64,000 nucleotides of DNA from an uncultured Latescibacterota bacterium. Its GTDB lineage: Bacteria; Latescibacterota; UBA2968; UBA8231. The DNA lies in assembly GCA_951813615.1 (NCBI GenBank), contig OX638377.1:6049739-6113738 (forward strand), in the 5' to 3' direction. Numbering within the stretch: position 1 is the first letter of the stretch; each line of letters begins with the position of its first letter. The notes beneath the pieces are model-generated. The model had not been told where the DNA came from and made no database searches. It was given only the letters and a program-made list of their open reading frames with translations. A program made the translations under genes and the position numbers. This document shows positions 25,243-33,494 of the stretch, in pieces.

Positions 25243-26240
25243 GCCCTCAGAGCACGACCGTCGGTTATGCCACAGCCTTTGAATAAAGTTCGCTGCACGG
25301 CTCGGTCGTGTGCGAGGGCAAAGTCCGGCGTCTTTTCGCCGCGAATGCACGCGGCTAGCTCCCGCAACAAGCTCGGCGGGGCCGGCCCCGGATCGAGCTC
25401 CACGTCCTGCCACTCGCCAGCTTGATAGCCCTCGGTCTCCTGAGCCAAAAAGACGCGCAGCTTGTTGGAGCCAATTGGTTCGTGTAGCAGGGTGCCTTGG
25501 GTTCCGTGGACCTCAATCCGCCGGTCCATGCCGATCTGCATGGCGGTCGTATCTACGATGCCGATTCCATCGCGACACTCGTGGACGACCACTGCGTTAT
25601 CGACTTCGGCCCGCTCCCCGTAGTGCTTGCCCAACACGCCTTGGACGGTCACTGGCTCGCCCATCATCGCCACCATCAAATCCACCAAGTGCCCGGCCAT
25701 CTCGAAGTACACGCCGCCGTGGTAGGCGGTAAATTCCCCGTATAGCTCCTTGTGCCAGCTAATCGGTTTGGGGATGTGGCCGCGATACATAAAGACCTGC
25801 CCTAAGGAGCCTGACCCCACCAAGCGCAGCATCTCGGCCACCGCCGGATTGTAGCGCCACATATAAGCCATCTGTAGCATCAAGCTCTCGTCCTCGGCGA
25901 GTTGGTGCAGCCGTTCCAATTGGGCCAAATTGACGCCGGCCGGCTTTTCCAACAATACGTGCTTGCCGGCGGCGAGCGCCCGCTCGGCATAGTCGAGGTT
26001 CTGATACACATGTCCTTCTACGACTACGGCCTCTGCTTGGCTATTTAACACGTCTTCGGCGGAGTCAAAAACCGGAATGTCCAGCCCGTATTCCGCCCAC
26101 CGTTCCAGATTCTGCTGAATCACTGCGGGGTCGGGATCGTACATTCCCACTAGCTCTAATTCGCCTGGCCTTGCCGCGGCCTCCCGCACGTGCATGGACG
26201 CGTGACTGTGCCAAGCGCCTAGGAATGCAAACCTCAACAT
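25239..26240 (-). CDS. Gfo/Idh/MocA family oxidoreductase
   Basis: 333 residues, starting MLRFAFLGAWHSHASMHV with AAGGAG upstream of the ATG at 26240. VLLEKPAGVN carries the catalytic Lys, and YHGGVYFEMAGHLVDLM the active-site His region. It is the last gene of a minus-strand set DUF2231 protein - sulfatase - PhyH - oxidoreductase, which suggests a role in processing a sulfated or otherwise substituted compound, but the substrate is not visible. Confidence 0.9.
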   Translation of the reverse strand: MLRFAFLGAWHSHASMHVREAAARPGELELVGMYDPDPAVIQQNLERWAEYGLDIPVFDSAEDVLNSQAEAVVVEGHVYQNLDYAERALAAGKHVLLEKPAGVNLAQLERLHQLAEDESLMLQMAYMWRYNPAVAEMLRLVGSGSLGQVFMYRGHIPKPISWHKELYGEFTAYHGGVYFEMAGHLVDLMVAMMGEPVTVQGVLGKHYGERAEVDNAVVVHECRDGIGIVDTTAMQIGMDRRIEVHGTQGTLLHEPIGSNKLRVFLAQETEGYQAGEWQDVELDPGPAPPSLLRELAACIRGEKTPDFALAHDRAVQRTLFKGCGITDGRALRA

Positions 26241-26253
26241 GTTTTGTTTCTCC

Positions 26254-27522
26254 TTACCAAGTACCCACAAATTCGTCCACGCCAAAGCCCTCGGGCATCT
26301 CGTTGTTAAAGGTGCGCAGGGGCCGGGATTCAAAGTTCGGCGGATCGGCGGCGGGCCGGAGGTCAGCGTAGATGTCGCTGTAGTGCTGGTGGACGCGGGC
26401 CTCGTCTTGCTGCAATCGTTCGTTGAGCGCGGCCAAGCGGCTTTGCAGGGCTACGGCCTCGGTGGCGGTGAAGCGCTGCGCCATGTCCTCGGCGTAGGCT
26501 GCGGGCGGCGATCCGTCGATCAGCGGCTTGCGCTCTTGCACGGACATCTGGTCGATCTCTGGTCGATGTAGGAAGACGACCTTGTTGGCGATCCGGCACA
26601 ACAGCACCACGCTCACCATGCGGCCAAACTCGCCCGGGTGCAGCTCGGCCAAGCAAGTGCGAAATTTTGGCTCGTCGCGGGCAATCAACGCGCGGAAGAG
26701 CGTCTCAATCTGGTCCCGCTCCCGATCATAGCACTCGCTCCAGTGGGCAAAGTGTGTCTCGGCCGCGGGCGAGAGGTGTTGCCGGAAGCCGTCGGTATGA
26801 TACCAGTCGAGATGGTGGTGATACGAGAAAATCTGGCCGCCGAAAGAGCGATAGCCGAGGTGGATGGTGCGGCGCATCCGGCTGGTGTACTTGCTACCCC
26901 AGTGCATCATCAGGTTGGGATAGACGATGCCATCGCCGGGCTGTAGCTCGATGGGGATGCCGCCCTCCAGCGGCACTTTGGGATCGAGCATGAGCTGTTG
27001 CCGCTGCGCTTCGTTAGTCGGCTGTTTGTGGCTTTCGGGCAAGATCCAGAATACGTCGTCTTCGTAGAGCGCGATGTTCCACTGCACGTATCCGGGGGCG
27101 TTGGCCATTAGATCCGCTTGCATGCCGCTGAGCGGTGCCTGCTCAGCCGAGCTGGCGTCGCGGTGCCAGTCCGTGTATCCGTAATCGATCAGCCCGCTGC
27201 ACAGTGCGCCAAAAGCGGTGAGGGCCGTCACCGGAGCCTGCATGAGTTGGGCGCTGGTGCCCAAGGTGGTCTCGCCGAGGCAAAAGTCGATGACATCGGC
27301 GGTCTGGGCATCAATTGAATTCATGTTCAGTCGCGGTTGGGCGCTTTCGTACCAAGCACCGCCGAGCGGATCGCCGGGTTGGCGCGCGGCCGCGGAGTGC
27401 GCCTTTTCCCGGTCCACCATCCACTCGATGGCGCGCCGCATCGCGTCCAGCCGCTCGGGCGGTACGACGTTGTGCAAGATCAGAAAGCCTTGGCGGCGGA
27501 ATTGTTGCAGATCGACGTGCAT
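26254..27522 (-). CDS. Phytanoyl-CoA dioxygenase (PhyH) family Fe(II)/2-oxoglutarate enzyme
   Basis: 422 residues. TDWHRD carries the HxD iron ligands; MMHWGSKYTSRMRRTIH carries the distal His and the Arg that binds 2-oxoglutarate. The length exceeds the usual 260-300 because a C-terminal helical extension of about 130 residues follows the jelly roll. Such enzymes hydroxylate small molecules or lipids in the cytosol; most bacterial members are uncharacterised. ATG 27522 (MHVDLQQF) is preferred, with AGGTGAG upstream; a GTG three codons earlier is possible. Twelve bases separate it from the sulfatase gene. Confidence 0.9.
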   Translation of the reverse strand: MHVDLQQFRRQGFLILHNVVPPERLDAMRRAIEWMVDREKAHSAAARQPGDPLGGAWYESAQPRLNMNSIDAQTADVIDFCLGETTLGTSAQLMQAPVTALTAFGALCSGLIDYGYTDWHRDASSAEQAPLSGMQADLMANAPGYVQWNIALYEDDVFWILPESHKQPTNEAQRQQLMLDPKVPLEGGIPIELQPGDGIVYPNLMMHWGSKYTSRMRRTIHLGYRSFGGQIFSYHHHLDWYHTDGFRQHLSPAAETHFAHWSECYDRERDQIETLFRALIARDEPKFRTCLAELHPGEFGRMVSVVLLCRIANKVVFLHRPEIDQMSVQERKPLIDGSPPAAYAEDMAQRFTATEAVALQSRLAALNERLQQDEARVHQHYSDIYADLRPAADPPNFESRPLRTFNNEMPEGFGVDEFVGTW

Positions 27523-27534
27523 GACTCTCACCTA

Positions 27535-28974
27535 TTAGTTGGGAGATCGCTGCATGGCTTGTTCGATCAAGAGTCGGTCCTGCTGTGTGGCTTGTTCGAT
27601 TAAGAGCCGATCCTGCTGGCTTTGCCGCACCTGTGCCTCTATAGCGACTGGGTCCCACTCGGACAGTAGCTGCTCTTGGAGGTCGGCTAGGGTGGCTGCG
27701 TGGGCTGGATGGTTCGCTAGGTCGTCGAACTCGTTGGGATCGGCCTCCACGTCGTATAGCTGGGGTCGATCTCCCAAGCTGTAGTGGAGCTTGTAGCGGC
27801 CGCGCCGCAACATGGCCGTGGGCCGCTGCACGCCGTGGGCTAGGTATTCGGAAAATGCTTCGTCCTTCCAGCCCACGTCTTGCCCTTGTAGCAATCCCAA
27901 TAGACTATCGCCGTCCAGCGATCCTGTGCTGGGCGCGTCGGCCACATCGACTATGGTCGCTACCAAATCCACTAGCGAGACCACTTCGTCGATGTGCTGA
28001 CCGGCGGGAATCTGCCTGGGATAGACCATTTGCAGCGGCACTTTGGCGGACGCCTCGTACATGCTCGACTTCCGCCACATGCCGTGCTCGCCGTTCATTT
28101 CCCCGTGATCGCTGAAATGCACGATGAGCGTGTTGTCGCGCTGTCCGGTTTCTTCTAGGACGGCAAGCAGGTGGCCGATCTTCTCGTCGAGATAAGTGAT
28201 CAGCCCGTAGTAACCGGCGCGGGCGCGGCGCACCTGTTCTTCGGGAAAATCGACCCCTCCGAACATGGCCCGCATCCGCTGGTGGACGGGGTGTTGGCTT
28301 TCGAGGTGGCCGGGAGGAATCTCCGGCATGTCGATTTGGTCGAGGGGGTAGAGGTTGAAAAATCGCTCGGGCACTACGAGCGGAAAATGCGGCGCAATAA
28401 ACGAGACATTCAGCGCCCAAGGCCGCTCCTTGCGGGCCGGATCGCGCAGATAGGCCAGCGCTTGTTCCTCCACCAGATCATCGACTTCGATCTCCAAGGT
28501 CGTCCCCGGCCCGGCCTCGGCGACCCCACCCCAGGGCTTGTCGGCTGGCGGCGTGCCCTTGCTCCAGTCGGGCGTGCCGCGCAGGACGCCGTCTTTGGTC
28601 CACAGTTCGGCGTGCAAATCGCGCGCTAGCTGGGCGCGGAAGCCGTGCAGTTGGTCGGGGCCGCAAAAGTGCTGTTTGCCCGAGAGGACCACATCGTAGC
28701 CAGCGGCGCGCAGCCGATGAGCCCAAGTAACCGCATCCGACGGCAGGGGGCTGGCATTGTCAAAGGCTCCGATCTGGTTTATGTAGCGGCCGGTCATAAA
28801 CGACATTCGCGACGGCAGGCAGAGCGGAGAGTTGCAATAGGCGTTGGCAAAGGTCGCGCCCTCCGCGGCCAATTGATCCATAAAAGGCGTCTGCACGAGC
28901 GGATGCCCGTAGGGACCGCTGTACATGGGCGCGTGTTCGTCCGTCATAATGAGCAGGATGTTGGGGCGATTCAC
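27535..28974 (-). CDS. Sulfatase (type I, formylglycine-dependent)
   Basis: 479 residues. N-terminal NILLIMTDEHAP supplies metal ligands, and SPLCLPSRMSFMTGR contains the CxPxR motif whose Cys is converted to formylglycine. SDHGEMNGEHGMWRKSSMYE is typical of choline-sulfatase and related aryl/carbohydrate sulfatases. There is no signal peptide, so a cytosolic enzyme is predicted and it needs a formylglycine-generating enzyme not seen here. The C-terminus ends in a duplicated QQDRLLIEQA unit that is absent from the catalytic fold. Confidence 0.92.
   Translation of the reverse strand: MNRPNILLIMTDEHAPMYSGPYGHPLVQTPFMDQLAAEGATFANAYCNSPLCLPSRMSFMTGRYINQIGAFDNASPLPSDAVTWAHRLRAAGYDVVLSGKQHFCGPDQLHGFRAQLARDLHAELWTKDGVLRGTPDWSKGTPPADKPWGGVAEAGPGTTLEIEVDDLVEEQALAYLRDPARKERPWALNVSFIAPHFPLVVPERFFNLYPLDQIDMPEIPPGHLESQHPVHQRMRAMFGGVDFPEEQVRRARAGYYGLITYLDEKIGHLLAVLEETGQRDNTLIVHFSDHGEMNGEHGMWRKSSMYEASAKVPLQMVYPRQIPAGQHIDEVVSLVDLVATIVDVADAPSTGSLDGDSLLGLLQGQDVGWKDEAFSEYLAHGVQRPTAMLRRGRYKLHYSLGDRPQLYDVEADPNEFDDLANHPAHAATLADLQEQLLSEWDPVAIEAQVRQSQQDRLLIEQATQQDRLLIEQAMQRSPN
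27556..27621 (-). repeat. 33-bp tandem duplication at the sulfatase C-terminus
   Basis: Two adjacent 33-bp units encode QQDRLLIEQAT and QQDRLLIEQAM. They differ at only a few bases. An 11-residue period suits a coiled-coil (hendecad) tail. Confidence 0.8.
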
Positions 28975-29033
28975 GGGTTGCTCCTAGTTCGCAGGGTGAA
29001 AAGTTGCGGCGAAGATAAGCCAAACAGATTCCG

Positions 29034-29462
29034 CTAGCCATCGGCCCGCACGCCCAAGCCGTGGACATAGACTAATTCGCTACCGCAGTAGCCCGTCCAC
29101 AAAACCAAGCCACCGATCAGGACGCCGAGCCCGATCCACGCGTAGAGCGGCCATCCTTCAAGCCGACCCTTGAGGTGCAACGGCAAGCGCCCGAGTACAG
29201 CTCCCAATCCCAACAGCAAGGTCCAAGTGGCGAGGGAGTCGTGGGTGGCTAACGGCTCGGCGGCTGGCCCTTCCCAAGCCTCGGTCGCGGCTGCGTTGCC
29301 GCTGAGTACGGCGGCTGTCGCTGATAGTACGCCCAACACCAGCAAGCCGTACGCTAGGTGGTGACCGGCGCGGCGACCCAGCCATAGCGCGCCTAGATCG
29401 CACAGTGGACTCAGCGACAAAAGCGCGATGGGGTAGTGGACGATGAAGGGATGCCAATCCAT
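29034..29462 (-). CDS. DUF2231 family membrane protein
   Basis: 142 residues with four hydrophobic segments. WHPFIVHYPIALL at the start and GNAAATEAW mid-protein are characteristic of DUF2231, small inner-membrane proteins of unknown function whose conserved His residues suggest haem or metal binding. It lies 59 bp upstream of the sulfatase gene on the same strand and may lead that operon. Confidence 0.82.
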   Translation of the reverse strand: MDWHPFIVHYPIALLSLSPLCDLGALWLGRRAGHHLAYGLLVLGVLSATAAVLSGNAAATEAWEGPAAEPLATHDSLATWTLLLGLGAVLGRLPLHLKGRLEGWPLYAWIGLGVLIGGLVLWTGYCGSELVYVHGLGVRADG

Positions 29463-29542
29463 ATTGTATTGTTATTGTTAATGGAACTTGGGATTGTTAA
29501 TGAAGCTTGGGAACGCGACACCTCAAATCGGAGCAATGCCCC

Positions 29543-30835
29543 ATGGCCACAGATCTGTCCCAACACATCGCCGATACGCTGCTAATCGACACGCACGAAC
29601 ACCTGCGCAAGGAGCGCGACTGGGTCGAGGACGGCCCGGACATTTTGCAAGACCTTTTTGGCAACTACGTGCCCGCCGATCTGATCGCCGCTGGCGCTAC
29701 TCCCGAGGACTTGCACAAGCTCAACGACGCCTCCGACCCGGACTTTGGCGCACGCTTTGACGGCATCTGCTCGGCCTTTGCGGCCATTCGCTTCACCGGC
29801 TACGGCGAGGCTGTGCGCATTCTCGCGCACGAGATCTACGGCATGGCCGATTTTAGCGAAGACGAGCTGTACAAGGCGCAAGAGAAGCTCAGTGCTTGGC
29901 GTCAACCCGGCGGGCGGCACGAACTGCTCAGCCAAATAGGTCGGCTGGACCACGTGCAGACCGACGACTTCTGTTGGCCCTGCCTGCCCGACGAATCCGG
30001 CGTGGACTTCTTCCTCTACGACTTGTCTTGGGCCGCCTTTTGCAATGGCCAAATCGACGGCGAGGCCATTGAGCAAGAAACCGGCGTGGCCGTCACCGAC
30101 TTGGCTAGCCTCAAGCAGGGCATGGAAGCCATCTTCGACCAGCACGGCCCCCATGCCATCGCGGTCAAAGCCCAGCACGCGTACAATCGCACGCTGCGCT
30201 GGGAAGAGCGCAGCGACGCCGACGCCGAGCGCGTGCTCCAACACCTACTCCAGGGCGAAGAACTCGACGAGCCGAGCCGATTGCTGTTGGGCGACTGGTG
30301 CTGGGCGCGGGGCACCGAGCTGGCGATTGAATACGAGCTGCCGTTCAAGATCCACACTGGCTACTACGCTGGCAACGACCGCATGCCTGTTGACCGCATC
30401 AAAAGCGGCAACCTCTGCCCCTTGCTGGCCCGCTATCTCGATTGCCGCTTTGTGCTGATGCACATTGCCTATCCCTATTCCAACGAATTAGTCGCGCTGA
30501 CCAAGCACTACCGCAACGTGTACGCCGATCTCTGCTGGGCGTGGTCCATTGATCCGTACACCTCGTGCGACTTTGTGCGCCGCTTTATCCACGCTGCTCC
30601 CGCGTCCAAGCTCTTTGCCTTTGGCGGCGATACCGGCTGGCCGACCAGTTCGGTGGCCTACGCGATCCAGGCGCGGCGTTGGCTCACCCGCGCCCTCCAA
30701 GGCGAGATAGACGACGGCCTGCTGACCGAGGCCGAAGCCATAGAGCTGGCGACCCGCTTCATGCGCGGCAACCAAGAGGCCTGTTTTGACTTGGCTGGGA
30801 CGCGGCAGGCGCTGCGAGCTTCAGCGGCTGGCTAG
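29543..30835 (+). CDS. Amidohydrolase family protein (PF04909-like)
   Basis: 430 residues. IDTHEH supplies the HxH metal ligands; KIHTGYY, VLMHIAYPY and FAFGGDTGWP give the later His and Asp ligands of a metal-dependent TIM barrel. The closest groups are uronate-isomerase-like and decarboxylase-like amidohydrolases, so either a decarboxylation, hydrolysis or isomerisation is possible. ATG 29543 was chosen for GGAG 9 nt upstream; the reading from 29507 is also open. Confidence 0.85.
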   Translation: MATDLSQHIADTLLIDTHEHLRKERDWVEDGPDILQDLFGNYVPADLIAAGATPEDLHKLNDASDPDFGARFDGICSAFAAIRFTGYGEAVRILAHEIYGMADFSEDELYKAQEKLSAWRQPGGRHELLSQIGRLDHVQTDDFCWPCLPDESGVDFFLYDLSWAAFCNGQIDGEAIEQETGVAVTDLASLKQGMEAIFDQHGPHAIAVKAQHAYNRTLRWEERSDADAERVLQHLLQGEELDEPSRLLLGDWCWARGTELAIEYELPFKIHTGYYAGNDRMPVDRIKSGNLCPLLARYLDCRFVLMHIAYPYSNELVALTKHYRNVYADLCWAWSIDPYTSCDFVRRFIHAAPASKLFAFGGDTGWPTSSVAYAIQARRWLTRALQGEIDDGLLTEAEAIELATRFMRGNQEACFDLAGTRQALRASAAG

Positions 30836-31155
30836 GTTGCGCCAGGGTAGATCGGTTGGCGAGAAGAACGGAGCCGACAGGACAGGTCGCGTCGCCAGTG
30901 ACCGGAGACAGCAAGTACCGTCATTCTCGTGGAAAAACGTCACCCCGTGCCCCGACACGGGGCGGAAATCCAGAGTGGTCAAGAGCAAACGCGATCCAAG
31001 AATGTGTCGCTTTGTATGACCGCTTACTTGTCTCATTTTTCTCATTCATAAGTAATTGTTTTCAAATAACTAATATAAATTAGTACAATAAAAAAGCATA
31101 AAAAATGTCAGCAATTTTGACAAGAAAAATGACAGCGGTGTCCGACGTGCTTGAC
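30836..31155. other. Gene-free AT-rich stretch at the left edge of an accessory island
   Basis: The first half is still GC-rich and carries a palindromic element at 30943-30962. From about 31000 to 31130 the composition switches to strongly AT-rich, with a perfect ACTAAT-ATAA-ATTAGT dyad at 31069-31084. No ORF with coding character and no RNA gene could be recognised. Confidence 0.6.
30943..30962. repeat. Short palindromic element (CCCCGTG ... CACGGGG)
   Basis: A perfect 7-bp stem CCCCGTG/CACGGGG with a 6-nt loop CCCCGA. It is flanked by CGTCA on the left and CGGAAATCCAG on the right, which is the pattern of dispersed palindromic elements of the GTCAT...GGAATCC type found in many bacterial genomes. 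No U-tract follows, so it is not an obvious terminator. Confidence 0.55.
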
Positions 31156-31490
31156 CTATTGAGACTTGCACGGGGGGCAAACAGATAGGGTGAATAGGGG
31201 TTTAGTTGCATCACTCAGCACGAAAACTAGGTCGCTTGGAATCGTCGGTGGCTCTAGCCACGCAATCGGGATGTAATTCCGCCGTTCGGAACTCACCTTT
31301 GGGACGACCAGAAACGGGGCATCGGGGATGACGTTGACGTGGTAAAGCGTCGGTGTTTCCGCCAATTTGCGAGTCGGTGGGCCCTTGCTTTGCTGACGAA
31401 AGGCGCGTAAGTCCCGCACGCGCTCACGCAAAGCCGGTGCCTGCCGCAGCGGGTCGGGCGGTGCCTCGCCGAGCCACAGAATCCAACAGC
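31156..31490 (-). pseudogene. Relic of an MmeI-like type IIL methyltransferase (target-recognition region)
   Basis: The frame reads WILWLGEAPPDPLRQ, then ERVRDLRAFRQQSKGPPTRK, then YHVNVIPDAPFLVVPKVSSE and YIPIAWLEPPTIPSDLVFVL. This is the characteristic block preceding and within the target-recognition domain of MmeI-family fused methyltransferase-restriction enzymes. Homology ends near 31200 and the catalytic and nuclease parts are missing, so it is a fragment. Its upstream end meets a second relic in another frame. Confidence 0.72.
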
Positions 31491-31790
31491 CGGACGCCCA
31501 TGAAGCACAGAAATGCGCCGAGGTTGAAGCTGTGGGGCGTACATGGCGGACTCTATCACTTCGACGAGCGGCTCGTTCTCGTCGCGTATCTGGTCGAGCT
31601 AGTCGTAGTGGACGTTGTCGCCCCAACGCCACTGGTCGGGAAACTTGCCGCCCTTGCTCTCGCGGTTGCGGCCTGTGTTGAAGGACGGGTCGGTGGCGAT
31701 GAGGTCAACGGTCGATGAGTTCATGCCGCGCAAGGCGGCGAGGTTATCCATGTGGAAGATGGTGCCGGGAGAAAAATTGAGTTGGGTTAT
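31485..31790 (-). pseudogene. Relic of a site-specific DNA (adenine) methyltransferase
   Basis: Reads FHMDNLAALRGMNSSTVDLI then ATDPSFNTGRNRESKGGKFP, then an in-frame TAG at 31601-31599, LDQIRDENEPLVEVIESA, and after a frame change near 31531-31540, SFNLGAFLCFMGVRLLD. This matches the N-terminal motif IV region of N6-adenine methyltransferases of the D-P-P-F type, with the second Pro changed to Ser. A perfect AAGGAGG lies 4 nt before ATA at 31790, so the original ATG start has probably mutated to ATA. At least three independent lesions make it a pseudogene. Confidence 0.75.
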
Positions 31791-31825
31791 AAAACCTCCT
31801 TGGGGTTGGGGGATGGGGTGATTTT

Positions 31826-33256
31826 TTATTTTTTTGGTGAATACATCGGTTTTCTAGGAAGATATTCGGCGTCTAGAAAGGTCTCAGCCCAATCCGACTC
31901 TTGACAACCAAGCAATTTTACAATCAGCCGCTTTAGCAAGATTCGCGTCCTTTCTGTCTCGTAGTATAAGACCTCATCACAAATGGTCTCTGCGCTGTGA
32001 ATGAGCGCATTGCGAAAATCTATAAAAGCTGGCTTGCTTCCAGCCTTATCTGAACGATACAGATTTTCCCACTCAACATCATATTTATTAAAAAGGATTT
32101 CTAACACAGGCCATAGACGATACCCACCATTTTTATATTTATATTTTTCAGTTTCTTTCTCATTGTTCTTCGCATACATGTCCTTTAATTGTTCAAGAGC
32201 TAGGAAATAGAGTATAAATTTTTGTTTAGGGGGCTCTGTCCTCGCCGTTATCCAGTTGCCCAAGGGAATAGATAGGTCAAATTTTTCTTTTCTACGATCT
32301 CGTAGAGCCTGCACAGCCTTTGCAAGAAATCCTTCTAAAAATTTCTTTCTTTCCCCGTAATCAGGTCTGATTTCATCAGCGTAGTCTCTTTCTAATGACC
32401 GGACATGATACACATGCTTATCTGAAGAATAAAACTTCCAAGAAAACCAATCAATCCAGCACCCAGCTACCATGGATGACACTAGGAGTATATCATTCAC
32501 AATCTCAATCGCTAGAGACTGAAACTCGTCGTCTGACCTTTCTTTGGGCGACTCATTGGTTTTGACAGTAATTGAAGGGTAGTAATCTGATATTTCAAAT
32601 CCATGTTCATCGTCAGACACGTATTCTGGACTTACTCGGATATTAAGAAGGTTGCATATATCTATATTTAGAGGCCTATAAAAGTGGCGTGTTTCAATGG
32701 CTTCTGTGCCTTTCTTCTCCATCATCTCAAGCAAGTCTGGGTCGAAACATGCGTTGCCGGGTTCTATTTTTTTCCTAAAGTGCCTTTCTGTCCAAAGCAC
32801 TGGCGAAAAAAAGGCTCTAGGGCCTGAAAGCGCAAAAGAAATCAGTCTTTCATCTCGATTTGCTCCTTCATCTCGATTTGCAATTCTATGATAACTAGTA
32901 AATTCTTTAACATCAAAGGAAGCAATGTCTTCCACCCTCCTGCTCTCGTATCGAGGCGGCGGTGAAGATGCTTGCCTAATAAAAACCCCATTTGCTTCGT
33001 ATTTTGTATCCTCTTCTGTATTCTTGGATCGAATTTTGGCAAACCCGTCCTGATGCATCATTTGAATAAGATTCATAAGTTCGTCGATGCGGCCAATTTC
33101 CCCCTTGATATGCCCTCGAATAATGCTAGGTTTTCGAGTCGAGTGCCTGACCTCGAAAGACCAATCCTTGAGCACCTCCTTTTGTTCATGCTCAATAATT
33201 CCTTGGAATTTATGCACCTTTTCAAATAGGTGCGTATTTATCTGGTTGATATTCAT
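31826..33256 (-). CDS. Hypothetical protein with C-terminal HEPN-type RNx3H motif (candidate defence protein)
   Basis: 476 residues from ATG 33256, which has a perfect AAGGAGG 6-7 nt upstream. The gene is clearly lower in GC than its neighbours, a sign of transfer. The N-terminal 350 residues match no family I recognise and are rich in charged and aromatic residues. Near the C-terminus, FIDFRNALIHSAE contains R415-N-A-L-I-H420, the RNx3H catalytic motif of HEPN RNases, followed by TRILLKRLIVKLLG, a helix pattern like that of ApeA-like HEPN domains. There is no signal or membrane segment. It sits between methyltransferase relics and a transposase remnant, in a defence-island setting. Function is inference. 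Confidence 0.6.
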   Translation of the reverse strand: MNINQINTHLFEKVHKFQGIIEHEQKEVLKDWSFEVRHSTRKPSIIRGHIKGEIGRIDELMNLIQMMHQDGFAKIRSKNTEEDTKYEANGVFIRQASSPPPRYESRRVEDIASFDVKEFTSYHRIANRDEGANRDERLISFALSGPRAFFSPVLWTERHFRKKIEPGNACFDPDLLEMMEKKGTEAIETRHFYRPLNIDICNLLNIRVSPEYVSDDEHGFEISDYYPSITVKTNESPKERSDDEFQSLAIEIVNDILLVSSMVAGCWIDWFSWKFYSSDKHVYHVRSLERDYADEIRPDYGERKKFLEGFLAKAVQALRDRRKEKFDLSIPLGNWITARTEPPKQKFILYFLALEQLKDMYAKNNEKETEKYKYKNGGYRLWPVLEILFNKYDVEWENLYRSDKAGSKPAFIDFRNALIHSAETICDEVLYYETERTRILLKRLIVKLLGCQESDWAETFLDAEYLPRKPMYSPKK

Positions 33257-33294
33257 GCTAATCCTCCTTAGAAGCCGTCTGAAAACTCTATTTT

Positions 33295-33455
33295 TCATTT
33301 GATCCGTTTGAGTAGCAAGTGGATCATGGCAATCTGAATCAAGGCTTCACTATGGTGGGTCAACACCTCATAATCTCTCGCATGTCGGCGAAAATTCATC
33401 AACCACGCAAACGTACGCTCAACGACCCACCGGCGTGGTAACACCTCAAAGCCGT
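33295..33455 (-). mobile_element. IS5-family transposase C-terminal remnant
   Basis: The minus strand reads [20 protein letters not shown], then [20 protein letters not shown] and [11 protein letters not shown] before TGA at 33297-33295. This is the C-terminal catalytic Glu region of IS5/IS427-type transposases ([13 protein letters not shown]). A TAG lies directly before it, so only about 50 codons survive. No terminal inverted repeats could be identified. It marks past insertion in the accessory island. Confidence 0.8.
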
Positions 33456-33494
33456 GCTAGGGATTGCGGATACACTGCGAGTAGATTGTCCACG

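Noticed and set aside
31069-31084. ACTAAT-ATAA-ATTAGT dyad as an operator or insertion-sequence end
   Set aside because: Six-base arms are expected by chance in such AT-rich sequence, and no partner repeat was found.
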